Positions 1-10,853 are shown, numbered from the stretch's first letter. The stretch is 64,000 nucleotides of DNA from Amoebophrya sp. A120 (GCA_905178155.1 CAJINV010000006.1:2892658-2956657); one strand, 5' to 3'. The notes: generated by a model not told the origin, from the sequence alone. Translations and numbers: made by a program.

Positions 1-209
1 TATCCAAGGAAAAAACTGTGTAAGTGTAATTTTCTTGGAGGAATAGCATCACAAGTTTGCTCTGCATGACACGGAAAACCTGTCATGCGTAGCTAGTACG
101 TGAAGACACGTACGAAAAGAGCCTCTGATGCACATCCAGCATGACAAGTGTAACAGTTTTGCACTTTCTGCATCACAGACCTACACTCACATAGTTTTTG
201 TCTTGCATA
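1..209. mobile_element. Introner F10, right part of an element cut by window start
   Basis: F10 tips at both visible ends; the window opens at or within its first bases. Downstream repeat GGCAT at 210-214; the upstream copy lies outside the window. Confidence 0.85.
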
Positions 210-214
210 GGCAT

Positions 215-662
215 CTCTAGTCGAAGGCGGAGAACCGGAATTAGCGGTGGAGGAGTTTATCGGCGCTTGCATGCGACTATGAGATGATGAGAGCACAAGA
301 ACCTCCTATTTCCCTCATTTCAAGGAGGGCACCATGAGTACCAGGAATAGAAACACCGCTTAGCTACATGGACCTTGTGCAGCATGACAAGTTCTTGTAC
401 TTCCTGCGCCGTTTGATGATGTCCGGGATTTATTGTCATGCAAACTGCGCCAAATGAGTTATTATTATACAGCAACTGGATTTGGCACTTTGCATGACAT
501 CAAATGAGGGCCGCCGTGGGGGAAAGTTGTGCAATCTGATAGCGACTCAAGGGCGAGGCGAAGTCGAAGGATTCGTTTATCGTGCAGTTGTCGGTCATTC
601 AGGCGACGGAGAAAATCGAATTTCTCGGGAAGACCACGGAGAGATGCAAGAGGTGTTCTTGG
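215..662 (+). CDS. 3' part of a probable EF-hand/voltage-gated cation channel gene
   Basis: Partial gene. After removal of the introner at 278-541, exons 215-277 and 547-~660 read through in one frame, giving an acidic helix (E-P-E-L-A-V-E-E-F), then G-A-C-M-R-L-K-G-E-A-K-S-K-D and a short helical stretch. From memory, the pattern EEF-x-x-x-C-x-R-L-x-G-x-A-x-S is common after EF-hands in the C-terminal tails of alveolate voltage-gated cation channels; I see no transmembrane segment here, so the assignment is tentative. The 3' end is unclear: a possible GT donor lies near 653, and the frame otherwise runs on into the GC-rich repeat starting near 775. The 5' end is outside the window. Confidence 0.5.
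278..541. mobile_element. Introner F5 in the first partial gene
   Basis: Diverged F5 tips; flanking repeats GCGAC|GCGAC identical; phase 1 (splits the Leu codon after C-M-R). Confidence 0.88.
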
Positions 663-774
663 AATCATGATTTTTTGTTATACTACGTTGTATCAAGTTA
701 CTTAATATTTTTCGCGGCCCGCGCCCTTGACATTCATGCTTATCAGGGGACCGACACCGAGGAAAAATTATGGC

Positions 775-2245
775 CGCTACTTTCTAGTTATGGTGGCGTC
801 AACGACGCTTTTTTCAAGTATGCTGAAAATTTTGATATGCATTTTTTTTCGCATGACGATTCGGGTTCCGAGCACTTGGGCGACACTCGAAGACATCGCG
901 CCCCGTTCCCACAGGGCCTGTGTCTATCAGCTTGGAGGCTGGCCACGTCAAGCTCCTCCGGGGCCCACTTCGTGGAGGGCCCGCCGTGTGGCATTCGCTG
1001 TTGGCGAGGCGCCACGGCGTCCCGAAGTGCACCAAGGGGCGCGCCCCTATGTGTTGGCGATGCGCATGCCCCGCCGCGCGGGCACACTTCGAGCAAGTAG
1101 AGGCGTTGCACAGGTTGGGCAAACCTCGACGATGCCGCGCAACATTGGGCCGCGTTTTTGGTTTCCCATCGATTCGGCGCGCCCACGTTCGTGGCGAAGG
1201 CTTTGCGGATGCGCCCTCCCTGTGCGCGACCGCATAGACATAGTCGGTGGGCCCGCCGCCAATCGCGAGCGCGGCGCCTGTGCGAGTTCAGTCCCCGCGG
1301 CGCCGCCCGCCCGCCGGGCCGCCGTGCAGCCCGCCGAAGCCTTTGCCGGGGTATGCCCCCGCGGCCGCGCAAGCCTGCCCGGCCCCGCGCGACCTGCCAG
1401 GCGACTGCGGGCCAGTAAATGCACTACCAGGAAAGCGTCGGCGGCAAGCCCCGGGGGCTGCCTCCGGAAGGGGTGAAAAGATGCCCCCAAAAAAAACGCG
1501 AAACCCCAGCGAATGATGCCCCTCAAAGAGGTCCCCAAACGTCCCGGAGCAATTGCCCGACGCCGGGCAGAGAATTCTCCGGAAATTGCGCCGAAGGACC
1601 TCTGCCTGTGCTTGGGGTGCCTCGGAAATAAAAGACAACAAAGCTGAAACGGGCCGCGCCCCCCCTGCAGGAGCCGCCGGTAAGTTGGCCCGAGCGCCGC
1701 CGCCAGGGATTTTGCTTCGCGATAGGCGGCACTGGCGCCTGTCAAGGGGGCGCGCACAGATTAGCGAGAGCAAAATGTTGGTGGTGTAGGGTCCACGCGC
1801 TTTGGCGGGCCAGGGTTTCCGGCCGTGTCCGGAAAAGCTGGCCCCCGTCCGGCCTTTTCTTCCAAGGTGCATTTTTTGGCATTATTTTCGCCCACTGCGC
1901 CCAATGTCTTCGCCGCTGGTATGTCGGCAGGGGTTTCCATAGATAGAGGAGAGACGGGGGGCCAACGAGGAAACCTTGGGCGGATGTCGGGAGGCGCCCT
2001 CCCTCCCCGAAATGATCTCAGACAATGCGCGCGGGCCAACACGGCGGGCCTGTTCATGGGCGTCTAGCTTGGCTCCCCTCTCATTGGGCCTGCGCAATCA
2101 AGTGCGCGGCCCGCTTCTGCAGTTTCATTGCCCGAATGCGCACGGGCGGAAGGGCGGCGCATTTCCAAAAAATACGCATAGAAAAATTCTCAGCATACTT
2201 GAGAAAAGCGTCGTTGACCGGGCCATACTAGTACGCAATCATGAC
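775..2245. mobile_element. GC-rich non-coding element with ~60-bp terminal inverted repeats
   Basis: The stretch at about 792-850 is repeated in inverted orientation at about 2163-2222, roughly 80% identical by eye (key block: TCAACGACGCTTTT, AAGTATGCTGA). Weaker similarity continues outward to about 775 and 2245. The 1.3 kb between is very GC-rich and frames open on both strands only because of composition. It looks like a non-autonomous DNA transposon. I could not identify a target duplication. Confidence 0.55.
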
Positions 2246-3879
2246 GTTTAGTACAAAGAGAATCTTCCGTGTCTTGAGCACTTACTTAATACTGAAGGCA
2301 GAATTTTTGATGTGGCGCGTGTTTCAGATACGGTCTGTGTTTGTTTTTTTGTTTTTAACTGCAAATTTCTGGTCGATGCTTTTCAAGCATGCAAAATGAA
2401 AATCTTTTTATGAAACTTATTCAGGTTCATTGACGTTTCCCGGGGCTTAGTAGACCGCATGGATGTCAGTACCCCCATAATATATTTGTATGCCAGTACA
2501 CGAAGGGCCCTGCCCCTTCCTGTCCTAAAACAAGCGCCACATACAAATCGCCAGTGCATATAAAATGGGCAGTTTGTCTGGCCCCTTCTGGTCCCGCCGG
2601 ACCCTTCCAGCACTGGCCCGGCCGTCAAGTACGGGGCCCCAGTAACTACTGGAGGTCCCGTACGCAACTGGTCCTACGATGCCCCTGCGCCCTCGTTTTA
2701 TATTGCCCTGGTTTGGTCCGACTGCAATACGTGGCTGCCTAGCTAAAACAAAACAGCCACTCAGTGAAAAACATTGAAAAAAGCGCTACGCCTCGGTCTT
2801 CTCCATTTTCAGTAGACTCTGCAGCAAGAGTGCTTTGCTAAAGGAGCGAGAGAATTCTGCTAGCTACCAAAGCGCGCACGCGAAACAAACTCGGCCCTTG
2901 TATGTTTTCGAAGCGCCGCCTGCAAGCGTGCCGCCACCGCCTGCTAACAAAATATCGATCCGCAATAGTTCCTCACCGCGCGCGCGCCGCTAGTTTTTTT
3001 GGTTTAGCTCCCCTTTTCTCCGCTTGTGTCGCTCCTTGTGCGCAGTGCGCGCTCGGCAAGCCTCCCTTTGCGCTCTCCTGTTGTTCCGCGGAGCGATCTT
3101 TTCGCGCGCGGTGGATTGTGGCCTGCTTTGCGTAGCAATTTGCTGCTCTGTCACACTCACCACCAGCTTTTTATTCGCTTTTCTTGGACCATACAACTCC
3201 ATTGTATGCGTCCGGCAGTACATACAAAAACTGCTTTTTTGTATAGCGGATTTCGGTGTTCCTCTCTCCTTTCGTATGTATTCAGGCTTAGAAAAAAAAG
3301 AACACAAGCCAATTTTTAATCAAGCGAATATTTTTCGCGCCAAAAATATACTTCTGATAAAAAATATTCGTTTGGTAACGCATTGAACGGCGTCGCGAAC
3401 GACATTGGACACCGTACAGCGTTTGTGACCTGCGGGCGATCTAGGACAGAGGAGTCGCGCTGCGATCCCTTCTATCTTGAACACATAGCTTTGCTGCAGT
3501 TGCCGTTCCTTGTTGCAGTTGCGCACGTGTTTCCGCTACCGAGAAGCTTGCATCCGTTTCCTGGCCCCTTTGGGCAGAATGCGGCGCAATTGTCGCAAGT
3601 GGGTCGGTTTACTTATTTCTAGTTGCGCACGTTGGGAAGATGCGTAGTGCTATGCGAGCCGAGCGGTCGGCGGCCGGTCGCGAAAATGTTTTGCGCAAGC
3701 AGAGCCCGCTTCGGCTTTTTGCTTTGTTTGGAAGAGCGCGAGCGCCTTTTCGTGTTTTGCCAGCCTGCGCTCGGGGCCAGGAAAAAGCCTTTTGCTTATT
3801 GCGCGCGCCTATTTCGGCGCCATCATTGGTACTGGTGATGGTGTGCGCGTGGTGTTTTGTGCTCTTACGGCGGGAAAAA
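2246..3879. other. Intergenic, no gene recognised
   Basis: Contains one copy of a dispersed 77-bp direct repeat (2391-2467) and an AT-rich patch near 3300-3380 with the word AAACGAATATTT or close variants, recurring near 6280 and 6440. No frame shows codon structure I trust. Confidence 0.4.
2391..2467. repeat. 77-bp direct repeat, copy 1
   Basis: Nearly identical to 6541-6619 (key words: CTTTTTATGAAACTT, CCCGGGGCTTAGTAGACC). Confidence 0.85.
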
Positions 3880-5370
3880 AAAAATCGGCGCGCTGCGCGC
3901 GCACAGGCGCCGTGGTTTTGGTAGTTGCTTGCGATGCCCTTGTCGCGTTTGGCAATCAGGGGCAGCGGCCGGCCGAGAAAAAAGACGTGGCGTGCTGCGC
4001 ACGCGCAGGCGCCCTGACTTGCTTCGGTAGTTAGGGGTTGGCCGAAAAATTTTCTTCGCGCGCTGCGCGCGCGCAGGCGCTCCGACCTTGTGGGGGCGCG
4101 ACAAAAATGCTGCTTCACGCCCGCCAGCAGCCGGGGTCTGGCCGACGAATGAAAAAGCGCTCGCGCGCTGCGTGCGCGCAGGCGCCTCGGCCTGGGTGCG
4201 GCGAAAATTTTTTGCAGCGCTCCCGGTAGTCGGGGGCTAGCAGGAAAAAAAATTTTCGCGCGCTGCGCGCGCGCAGACACCTAAGCACCGCGCGCAGGCA
4301 CCTCCGTAGGCTCTCGCGCGTCCTGGGGGCGCGGAGAGCTCTACTCGCGTCCGGCAGCCGGTGACCTGTCGGGGAAAAAATTAGTTCTCGCGCGCGCGTT
4401 GCGTGCGCGCAGACGCCTTGGACTGAGAGCGCGCAAAGTTTCTGTCGCGTGCGGAAGCGGGTGGCTTGCCGGAGAAAAATTCTTCGCGCGCTGCGCGCGC
4501 GCAGACGCCTTGCCATAGGGGCGTCAAGCTTTCCTGGGGGGGCTAGCCGGATTGATTGGCCGGCGGGCTTGGTCGCAAATTTTTTTCGCGCCCGGCAGTC
4601 GCAGCTTGGCCGGGCGACAATTTTGCGCGCGCGCGCCTGAGAACGCGGACAGCTTTGCTCACGGCCGGCAGCCCGTCGGGGGAAGGGATGCTCTGTTTGA
4701 AAAAAAAACTCGCGCGCTGCGCGCGCGTAGGCGTCTCGGCCCCAAAGGGTGGAGCTTTTTTTTGCGACCGGCACGCGGAGGCCTGATTGTAAAAAGTTTT
4801 CACCGCGCGCGCTCGTTGCCGCCTTGGTCTGAGGTCGCGCGCAGGAAATTTTTTCGCGCCCGGCAACAGAAACTGGAGGGAAGAAAGTTGTCGGGCGTTG
4901 CGGGCAGGCGCCGCGGCCTGAGAGCGCGCGCAGGGCGGAGCTCTACTCTTATTCTGTAGCCGGGGTTTTTACGGAAAAAAAGTGCGCGCACACGCTGCGG
5001 GCGCAAGCGCAGGCGCTTCGATCTGATAGCACGAAAAATTTTTTCGCGATCGGCAGGTGGGGGCTTGCCTGAAAAAAGTTTTCCTGTATTGCGCGCGCCC
5101 TTTGGCGGGCGCCTTTGCAGGAGAGCGCGATCGGAAAATTTTTTCGCGCCCGCCAGCCGGTAACTGGGAGGGAGAAACTGCGTCGCGCGCGAAGCAGGCG
5201 CGCGGAGTTGTTTTCTCGCTTTCGACAATGGTGGCCTGCCTTGGAAAAAAATTGCCGTTGCGCTGCGCGCGCACAGACGCCTTAGCCTGGCTGCAGGCGC
5301 CGCGCGCCTTCTTCTCGTCAAGCAGACAGTTGGGGGTTGATCGGATAGGGAAGCTCTTCGCCCGCTAGGC
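3880..5370. repeat. Degenerate tandem array of GC hairpin units
   Basis: About ten irregularly spaced copies (roughly 70-200 bp apart) of a self-complementary core of type CGCGCGCTGCGCGCGCGC, usually preceded by an A-run plus TTTTCGCG and followed by AGGCGCC or AGACGCCT. Cores are visible near 3890, 3990, 4058, 4165, 4260, 4395, 4488, 4712, 4990 and 5260. Each core could fold into a GC hairpin. Many overlapping open frames result from the composition. Confidence 0.7.
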
Positions 5371-6540
5371 GCGCGCAGGGGCCTTGGCGTGAGAGTGTGG
5401 GGCGACGACTGAGGGCGCGGAGCGTTTTTCTCTTGTCCGTCGACCGGGCGCCGCCCTGGTTTTTCTCTATTAATCTCACTCCGCGCATTGTTCGCGCCCG
5501 GGGATTTTCCGGCGGGTGTTATCAACGAAACGCCCGGGCGCTGGCCGTACCATTCAGCGTAGCTAGGTTTTTCGTGCTCCCCGCGCAGCGTGGCGGGCAT
5601 GCTCCTCTAAAGGCCCCACGCATTCCCGCCCTGTCTCCAAGGCTGGGAGCTGCGAAAGCCGCATGCCCGCCCGGGTAAAAGTCACTTCAAGAAATAGCCC
5701 GCCAAAAAAATACGTCTACTGTTGCTGGCCGTCTTTTTCTGAGAGAAAAACCACTGCGCCTGTTGCTCGAGTCTCTGTTTCGCCAGCGCGCTTGCGCTTC
5801 GTGTGGGGAATCCTGGAAACCCGAGGAAGCCATGGGGCACGCAAGGGCGGGAGGGAGACTAGCGAAGGGCGTAGGTAGCAACGTAAGTCGAGGAATCGGG
5901 AGAAACAGAGGCTGTGGGGATGCGTGTGGGCTTCGGGAATGAGGAGGCACGCTCGCGGCTGCGGGTGCAGTCGTGCAGGCCGTCGCGGTCTGGCAATCGC
6001 TCAGGTCGCGCCTGCAAGCACCTTTCTGCGAGTCAGAGTCTTTGTTTCACTCTTCCCGAAGAAGCAACGTCTTAGGCTCCCTTCTGCCCGAAGTAGATAG
6101 ATAACTGCATATTGAGGGTTTCTCGGCCCTTCCGAGGCCGCCCTGGCCCTCCTTCGCCTTCTGACTGAGGCCGCCGTGGCCTTCTGAGGCCTTCTGAGGC
6201 CAAGAAGGATGCCGAGGCCAGACCAGTCAACCAAAAGGATATATCTTTTCAAAGATATATTTTTTTCAAACGAATACTTTCGCAATATTTTCGCCAATTC
6301 TTTGCCTTTTTTATGCTTTTGGTTTCTCTTTTTCTTATTCTTTTATTTCTTTTTTCTTTTCTCTTCTTTTCCTTTGTATTTCTCCTTATCTTCGTCATCT
6401 CTCCGTCCTCCCCTATTCAAGTGAATATTTTCAATCAAACGAATATTTTTCGTGTTCTTTCTCTCCGAGCTCAGATAGATGGCCCTTTCGTATGTTGTAG
6501 GTACCCTTCGCGTACTGGGTGCCCTTCGTGTACTGGTTCA
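5371..6540. other. Intergenic, no gene recognised
   Basis: GC-rich to about 6230, then a pyrimidine-rich tract (6300-6420, long T and TTC runs). No supportable gene. Confidence 0.35.
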
Positions 6541-6619
6541 CATGCAAAGTGAAAATCTTTTTATGAAACTTATTCAGGTTCATTGACGTTTCCCGGGGCT
6601 TAGTAGACCGCATGGATGT
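6541..6619. repeat. 77-bp direct repeat, copy 2
   Basis: Second copy of the repeat at 2391-2467; similarity stops just after GCATGGATGTC. Confidence 0.85.
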
Positions 6620-6722
6620 CGTCCTGAAACGGCTGCTAGGAATTGCAAGGAATCTTCGATCTGGACGTCTGGAAGGTGGCTGCAAGACTTGTCTCAGGCA
6701 GTGATTTTGCATGAAGTTTACG

Positions 6723-6782
6723 CGTGATGTCTGTGATGTATGCCGTAGCATCTACTTCTTCGCGGATCTTGATGTGAGGAAC
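6723..6782. repeat. 60-bp direct repeat, copy 1
   Basis: Matches 7832-7889 with about three mismatches (key word: CTACTTCTTCGCGGATC). Copy 2 lies just upstream of the start codon of the 7.9-kb gene. Confidence 0.85.
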
Positions 6783-7170
6783 TTATCTGGTAACCAAAGC
6801 GTGCGCAAGCGCCGCTCATCCATCACAAACGCAGCGCGAAGGCTTTGCCGTTGCCATATGGGAGGGACTCGAGAGTATGCAAACACTCGCAAAATCGAGC
6901 ATTTCCCAGTGTGTTTTGCCTTCAGAAAGCGGATCGGGCAGAATTTGAGGGAGTTTTACCGAAAGCAGCCAAAACAGCAATTATCAAGCGGGGAGAGCGT
7001 AAAAAAGAGCAGTTTTATTGCTCCGCCCGGTCTGAATCTGAAAAAAGATAGTGGCATTTTCGGCAAGGGCCGATGGTGTGATGCGTTTTATAGCGGAAAG
7101 TGCGTCACTTCCGGGCAGCTTCAGTCGCTTAAAAATTAAAAAAAAGGGCTTAAGAAGTGTGTTTTTTCAC

Positions 7171-7345
7171 AGCATGCAAGCGGGCGACAAAATTTACCGA
7201 TTTTCTCCAGTCCCCGGAAGACGCTTAGAAATTGAAAAAAAACACGAAAAAAGTTACATTTTTCGCAGCGTGGAAGCGGCCGACAAAATTTACCGATTTT
7301 CTCCAGTCCCCGGAAGCTGCTTGAAAATTGAAAATGACAATTTTT
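7171..7345. repeat. Two tandem copies of a ~97-bp unit
   Basis: The block with GACAAAATTTACCGATTTTC and CCAGTCCCCGGAAG occurs at about 7185 and 7281, with A-rich spacers. Confidence 0.8.
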
Positions 7346-7831
7346 GCTGAAAAAGCAAAAGCCGCTTACAAATTGCCGCTCCAAGACGGTTTTTCAAATT
7401 GTCACACGGCCCACACCGTCGAGATTGGAAGAAAAAATACAGCTACTAAGCCTGTGGAGGTGTGTCACACGGGCACGGTTTTCGTCCTCTCTGAGGGTCG
7501 CGACATGAGATCCCTCCTGCTTGGAAATGCCCGATCTGGGTGGCCCAAAAGGGCAGCCGGAAATGAAGAAAATTGCATCACTTTTTGAAATTCGTGTCTT
7601 TTACCTGGCCAGCGCGCCCCCGTGCGTAAGTAACGTTATGCGGGACGGTATAGTGGCCTCCAGAACAGGCTAGCGGTATACGGGCCAGGCGGCCAGTTTG
7701 TCATGCAGGGGCTAGAACGGATGCCCCGCTGCGAAATAGCAAACCGGATTTCGCCTTCAATGCTTATCGCAGGAGCCTGCGGGCCGCCGCGGGCGACAGT
7801 AGTTGTCCGCGGCCCTTTAGGGCCGCGGGGA

Positions 7832-7889
7832 AGTGATGTCTGTGATGCATGCCCTAGCATCTACTTCTTCGCGGATCTTGATGTGAGGA
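7832..7889. repeat. 60-bp direct repeat, copy 2
   Basis: Ends 10 bp before the ATG at 7900, so it would form the 5' UTR or promoter-pro­ximal DNA of the next gene. Confidence 0.8.
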
Positions 7890-7899
7890 ATAATTCCTG

Positions 7900-10853
7900 A
7901 TGCCCATACCGCCTGAGAACAAAAACTGCACCTTCTGCGTAAGTAGCAATTCGAATTCTCGTGCCCCTGGTGGAGCTGCTTGTTACGCGGCAACAAAACA
8001 AATTTTTGTAGAATCGAAACGCAGGAGCTGCATAATTACAACAAGTTTATTGCTGCATCCAAATGTCGTCCAGACCCAGATCGATTAAGAATTTGCAATG
8101 CATAGCTGCATATGAACTGCAAAAGTATCGTACTCGTATAAATGCATTACAAATTTTATCAGCATGAGAAATAAAATTTGTAATGCTGATTTGCCTTGAC
8201 AAAGAAATTTGTAATGCAAGACCTCGTTCGTCCCAAAGCCTCGCCATCGAGTTCGTCCCAAAGCCTCGCCATCGCTCTCAGAGCCTTCAAAACCTGTCCA
8301 GCCAGTGGATCCATTAAGCGGTCGACGAAATTGATACAACTAAGATCAGCACAGGAGCACTCAGGCAGATCACGAGGCAGGGTGAGGAACTTACAGGATC
8401 CCAAAAAAAAAAAATATACTAAGCAGGTAAAGACAAGAGGCTAAGAAGATCGAGCCCATCCAGATAGAGAAGCCCGGAGACGATCCAGACCAAAAAAAAA
8501 AAAAAAAAAAAAAAAANNNNNNNNNNNNNNNNNNNNNNNNNNNNNNNNNNNNNNNNNNNNNNNNNNNNNNNNNNNNNNNNNNNNNNNNNNNNNNNNNNNN
8601 NNNNNNNNNNNNNNNNNNNNNNNNNNNNNNNNNNNNNNNNNNNNNNNNNNNNNNNNNNNNNNNNNNNNNNNNNNNNNNNNNNNNNNNNNNNNNNNNNNNN
8701 NNNNNNNNNNNNNNNNNNNNNNNNNNNNNNNNNNNNNNNNNNNNNNNNNNNNNNNNNNNNNNNNNNNNNNNNNNNNNNNNNNNNNNNNNNNNNNNNNNNN
8801 NNNNNNNNNNNNNNNNNNNNNNNNNNNNNNNNNNNNNNNNNNNNNNNNNNNNNNNNNNNNNNNNNNNNNNNNNNNNNNNNNNNNNNNNNNNNNNNNNNNN
8901 NNNNNNNNNNNNNNNNNNNNNNNNNNNNNNNNNNNNNNNNNNNNNNNNNNNNNNNNNNNNNNNNNNNNNNNNNNNNNNNNNNNNNNNNNNNNNNNNNNNN
9001 NNNNNNNNNNNNNNNNNNNNNNNNNNNNNNNNNNNNNNNNNNTTTTTTAGCGCACCTTTATGATGGCCTTACTGTTGAAAGGATGGAGGGAGTTAAGTCA
9101 GTTTTTAGAACCCAGTCTGTTTATGCTAGCAAAGGGCTAGTGCGCTGTGGACCCCCAGGATCAGGTAGACGAGGTCCCAGACCGAAGTGGTAGGCGCTTA
9201 GGGTGAACTATGTATGTAGCGCTTAGGGCCCTTCCGTACGGCCAATTTGTATGCCCGCAACGGGGTTCGCCTAAGTCGGTCATTTATATGCAAGGCGTTG
9301 GGTTACCCGGTCGGCAGAGCCGATCCACAACGAACGAACGAAGACCTGCATTTATACGAGTACGATACTTTTGCACAGCATACTGCAGAGAATCGTGCCC
9401 CACCGGCCCGGCGTGGAAAAAAACCTCACCAAGGAGGAAAAATTCTTCCTGTATTACAGTGAAAAATGCCCCCACCCCCAAAGTTGCAGAAATTTGTGAT
9501 GCGAAATTTTCAAATGAAAACTTTTTGCCATGCATGAAAGGAGTATGAATCTTTCTGATGCAGAGTCTAGGCGTGTATCGCATCGCTTGCATGACAAGCG
9601 CCGCTCTTGCCGGGATCTTCTGCAATACAAACCTTTGCGATTCACGATTGGAAATCTGTGATGCTGATAGATGCAAGAGGGCGAATGTTTCTATTGGAAA
9701 GGTTTGCAACACAAATGCTCCCAATTTCGGGGGTGGGGGCATTTTTCATTGTAATATCCTGGTGCCGCAGTTTACCGACAAAGTCCCACTCTATGGAACG
9801 ATTGCACAACTCGCTCACTTGTTCTCGAGGCTTTGTCTATTCATCTTCCATTTTCTAATTTATTAGATTTACAAACGGCGACACGCAGAAGCAGAAGCAA
9901 CTAAAGAATTTTTTTTGCAACGGCCTCATCTGTAGTCGTGTGCAAGATGACAAATGCTATAAATGCATCATCAAAAATGAATAAAAAAGAGAGCGAAAAA
10001 ATAATCCGGAGGAGTCGTTGTGCAATTTCATACCCTCGGCGTGCCCTACGGTTTCGGGCGGATCGCGATGCAGAAATCAAAGGGCTACGACAGGAACTTT
10101 CAACCCAGATTCGACGAGCTCCGTCGTTTGGGCGGCCTCAACCAGGAGATCTCGCAGGCGAAGGCACTGTATCCTGTGCAAAAGTTGTATATATCGTACT
10201 AGTATAAACCGCATGACAAATTTCTCAGCGTGATGAAAAATGGAACTTGTAATGCGGATTTAGGTTGAGAAAAATATTTCTCATGCGTGACTGCGATTAA
10301 TAGTACGAGGTGCGATACGACTTTTGCAATGCATAGACTGCTATCCTGTGCAAAAGTATCGTACTCGTACAAATGCTAACGCAAGTCTTGCATTACAAAT
10401 CTTGTTTCCAAGGCAAATCTGCATTACAAATTTTATTTCTCATGCTGAGGAAATTTGTAATGCATTTATACGAGTACGATACTTTTGCACTGGATAACTG
10501 CGGATGAGTCGGAAGAAGAAGAAGGGCGTTGCGGTATAACCCGCTCAGCTGTTACAATCTCAAGTGTTACAATAGAATATGAAAATCTGTGATGCAAAAC
10601 ACACATGGCCTAGCCTACTCCCACAGCATTGCGCATGACAAGTTCTGGAGTCCCAAACTGCACGAGAATTATGTGGCGAAATTTGTAATGCAGAAAGTGG
10701 AACGCTGTGCGGGTCTGTCATGCTCATCATGCAACACAAAATCCAGATTCTATTGTAACGTTTGAGATGGTAACCAATTTGAGCGGTTCATATGCGGGGG
10801 AAATCACGGTGCTTGGGGAGGGAATTGGTGGTGGAAAGGAAAATTTGTACTGA
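7900..10853 (+). CDS. Small unknown protein, ~142 aa, interrupted by stacked introners
   Basis: I do not recognise the product. Model exons: 7900-7938, 8025-8032, 9388-9451, 9762-9834, 10015-10169, single base 10341, 10502-10534, 10798-10853; total 429 nt, stop TGA at 10851. The protein begins M-P-I-P-P-E-N-K-N-C-T-F-C, has a middle part with Y-G-F-G-R-I-A-M-Q-K-S-K-G-Y and L-N-Q-E-I-S-Q-A-K-A-L, and a basic R-K-K-K-K cluster near the end. The first intron (GTAAGT...CAG) is canonical. The intron 9835-10014 is the weakest part of the model, because donor and acceptor were chosen mainly to keep frame. Five full introners plus one truncated one interrupt the gene, and one of them contains a nested transposon with the assembly gap. 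Confidence 0.6.
7939..8024 (+). other. Canonical GT-AG intron of the 7.9-kb gene
   Basis: Donor GTAAGT directly after codon 13, acceptor CGCAG; phase 0. Confidence 0.65.
8033..8105. mobile_element. Truncated F2 introner (right end only)
   Basis: Ends with an F2-like right tip (CCAGACCCAGATCGAT ... TTTGCAATGCATA). It is bounded by CTGCA at 8028-8032 and 8106-8110, the same target repeat as the F1 element that follows. Confidence 0.6.
8225..9340. mobile_element. Transposon nested inside an F1 introner, containing the assembly gap
   Basis: The F1 word AAGACCT occurs at both edges (8218-8224 and 9341-9347), i.e. a 7-bp duplication. The insert begins CGTTCGTCCC and ends AACGAACG, so its termini are short inverted repeats. 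Its left side carries two tandem ~24-bp units (TTCGTCCCAAAGCCTCGCCA). The middle is unsequenced. Confidence 0.65.
8517..9042. other. Assembly gap (526 N)
   Basis: Run of N between a poly-A run and TTTTTT; the true length is unknown. Confidence 1.
9452..9756. mobile_element. Introner F12 in the 7.9-kb gene
   Basis: F12 tips with C-rich/G-rich arms; repeats TCCTG|TCCTG identical; phase 0. Its interior is in opposite orientation to the F12 copy at 20817. Confidence 0.92.
9835..10014 (+). other. Tentative GT-AG intron of the 7.9-kb gene
   Basis: AT-rich stretch with stops in all frames between two open exons; boundaries chosen for phase 1, donor weak. Confidence 0.3.
10170..10335. mobile_element. 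Introner F1, first of an overlapping pair
   Basis: F1 tips; repeats CACTG|GACTG (1 mismatch); phase 0. Confidence 0.85.
10342..10496. mobile_element. Introner F1, second of an overlapping pair
   Basis: F1 tips; repeats ACTGC|ACTGC identical. Only base 10341 would separate it from the preceding intron. Confidence 0.9.
10535..10792. mobile_element. Introner F11 in the 7.9-kb gene
   Basis: F11 tips; repeats TGCGG|TGCGG identical; phase 1; without removal the frame would stop at once (TAA). Confidence 0.88.

Larger units (their letters stand above)
8111..9382. mobile_element. Introner F1 split by a nested insertion
   Basis: Left F1 tip at 8111, right F1 tip ending at 9382, target repeats CTGCA|CTGCA identical. 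The normal ~155-bp F1 body is interrupted at 8225-9340. Excision keeps the frame (E-L-Q-R-I-V). Confidence 0.8.

Noticed and set aside
782-5600. Long overlapping open frames on both strands in the GC-rich region
   Set aside because: They exist in several frames at once, track GC composition and hairpin repeats, and encode Arg/Pro/Ala-rich text without domains.
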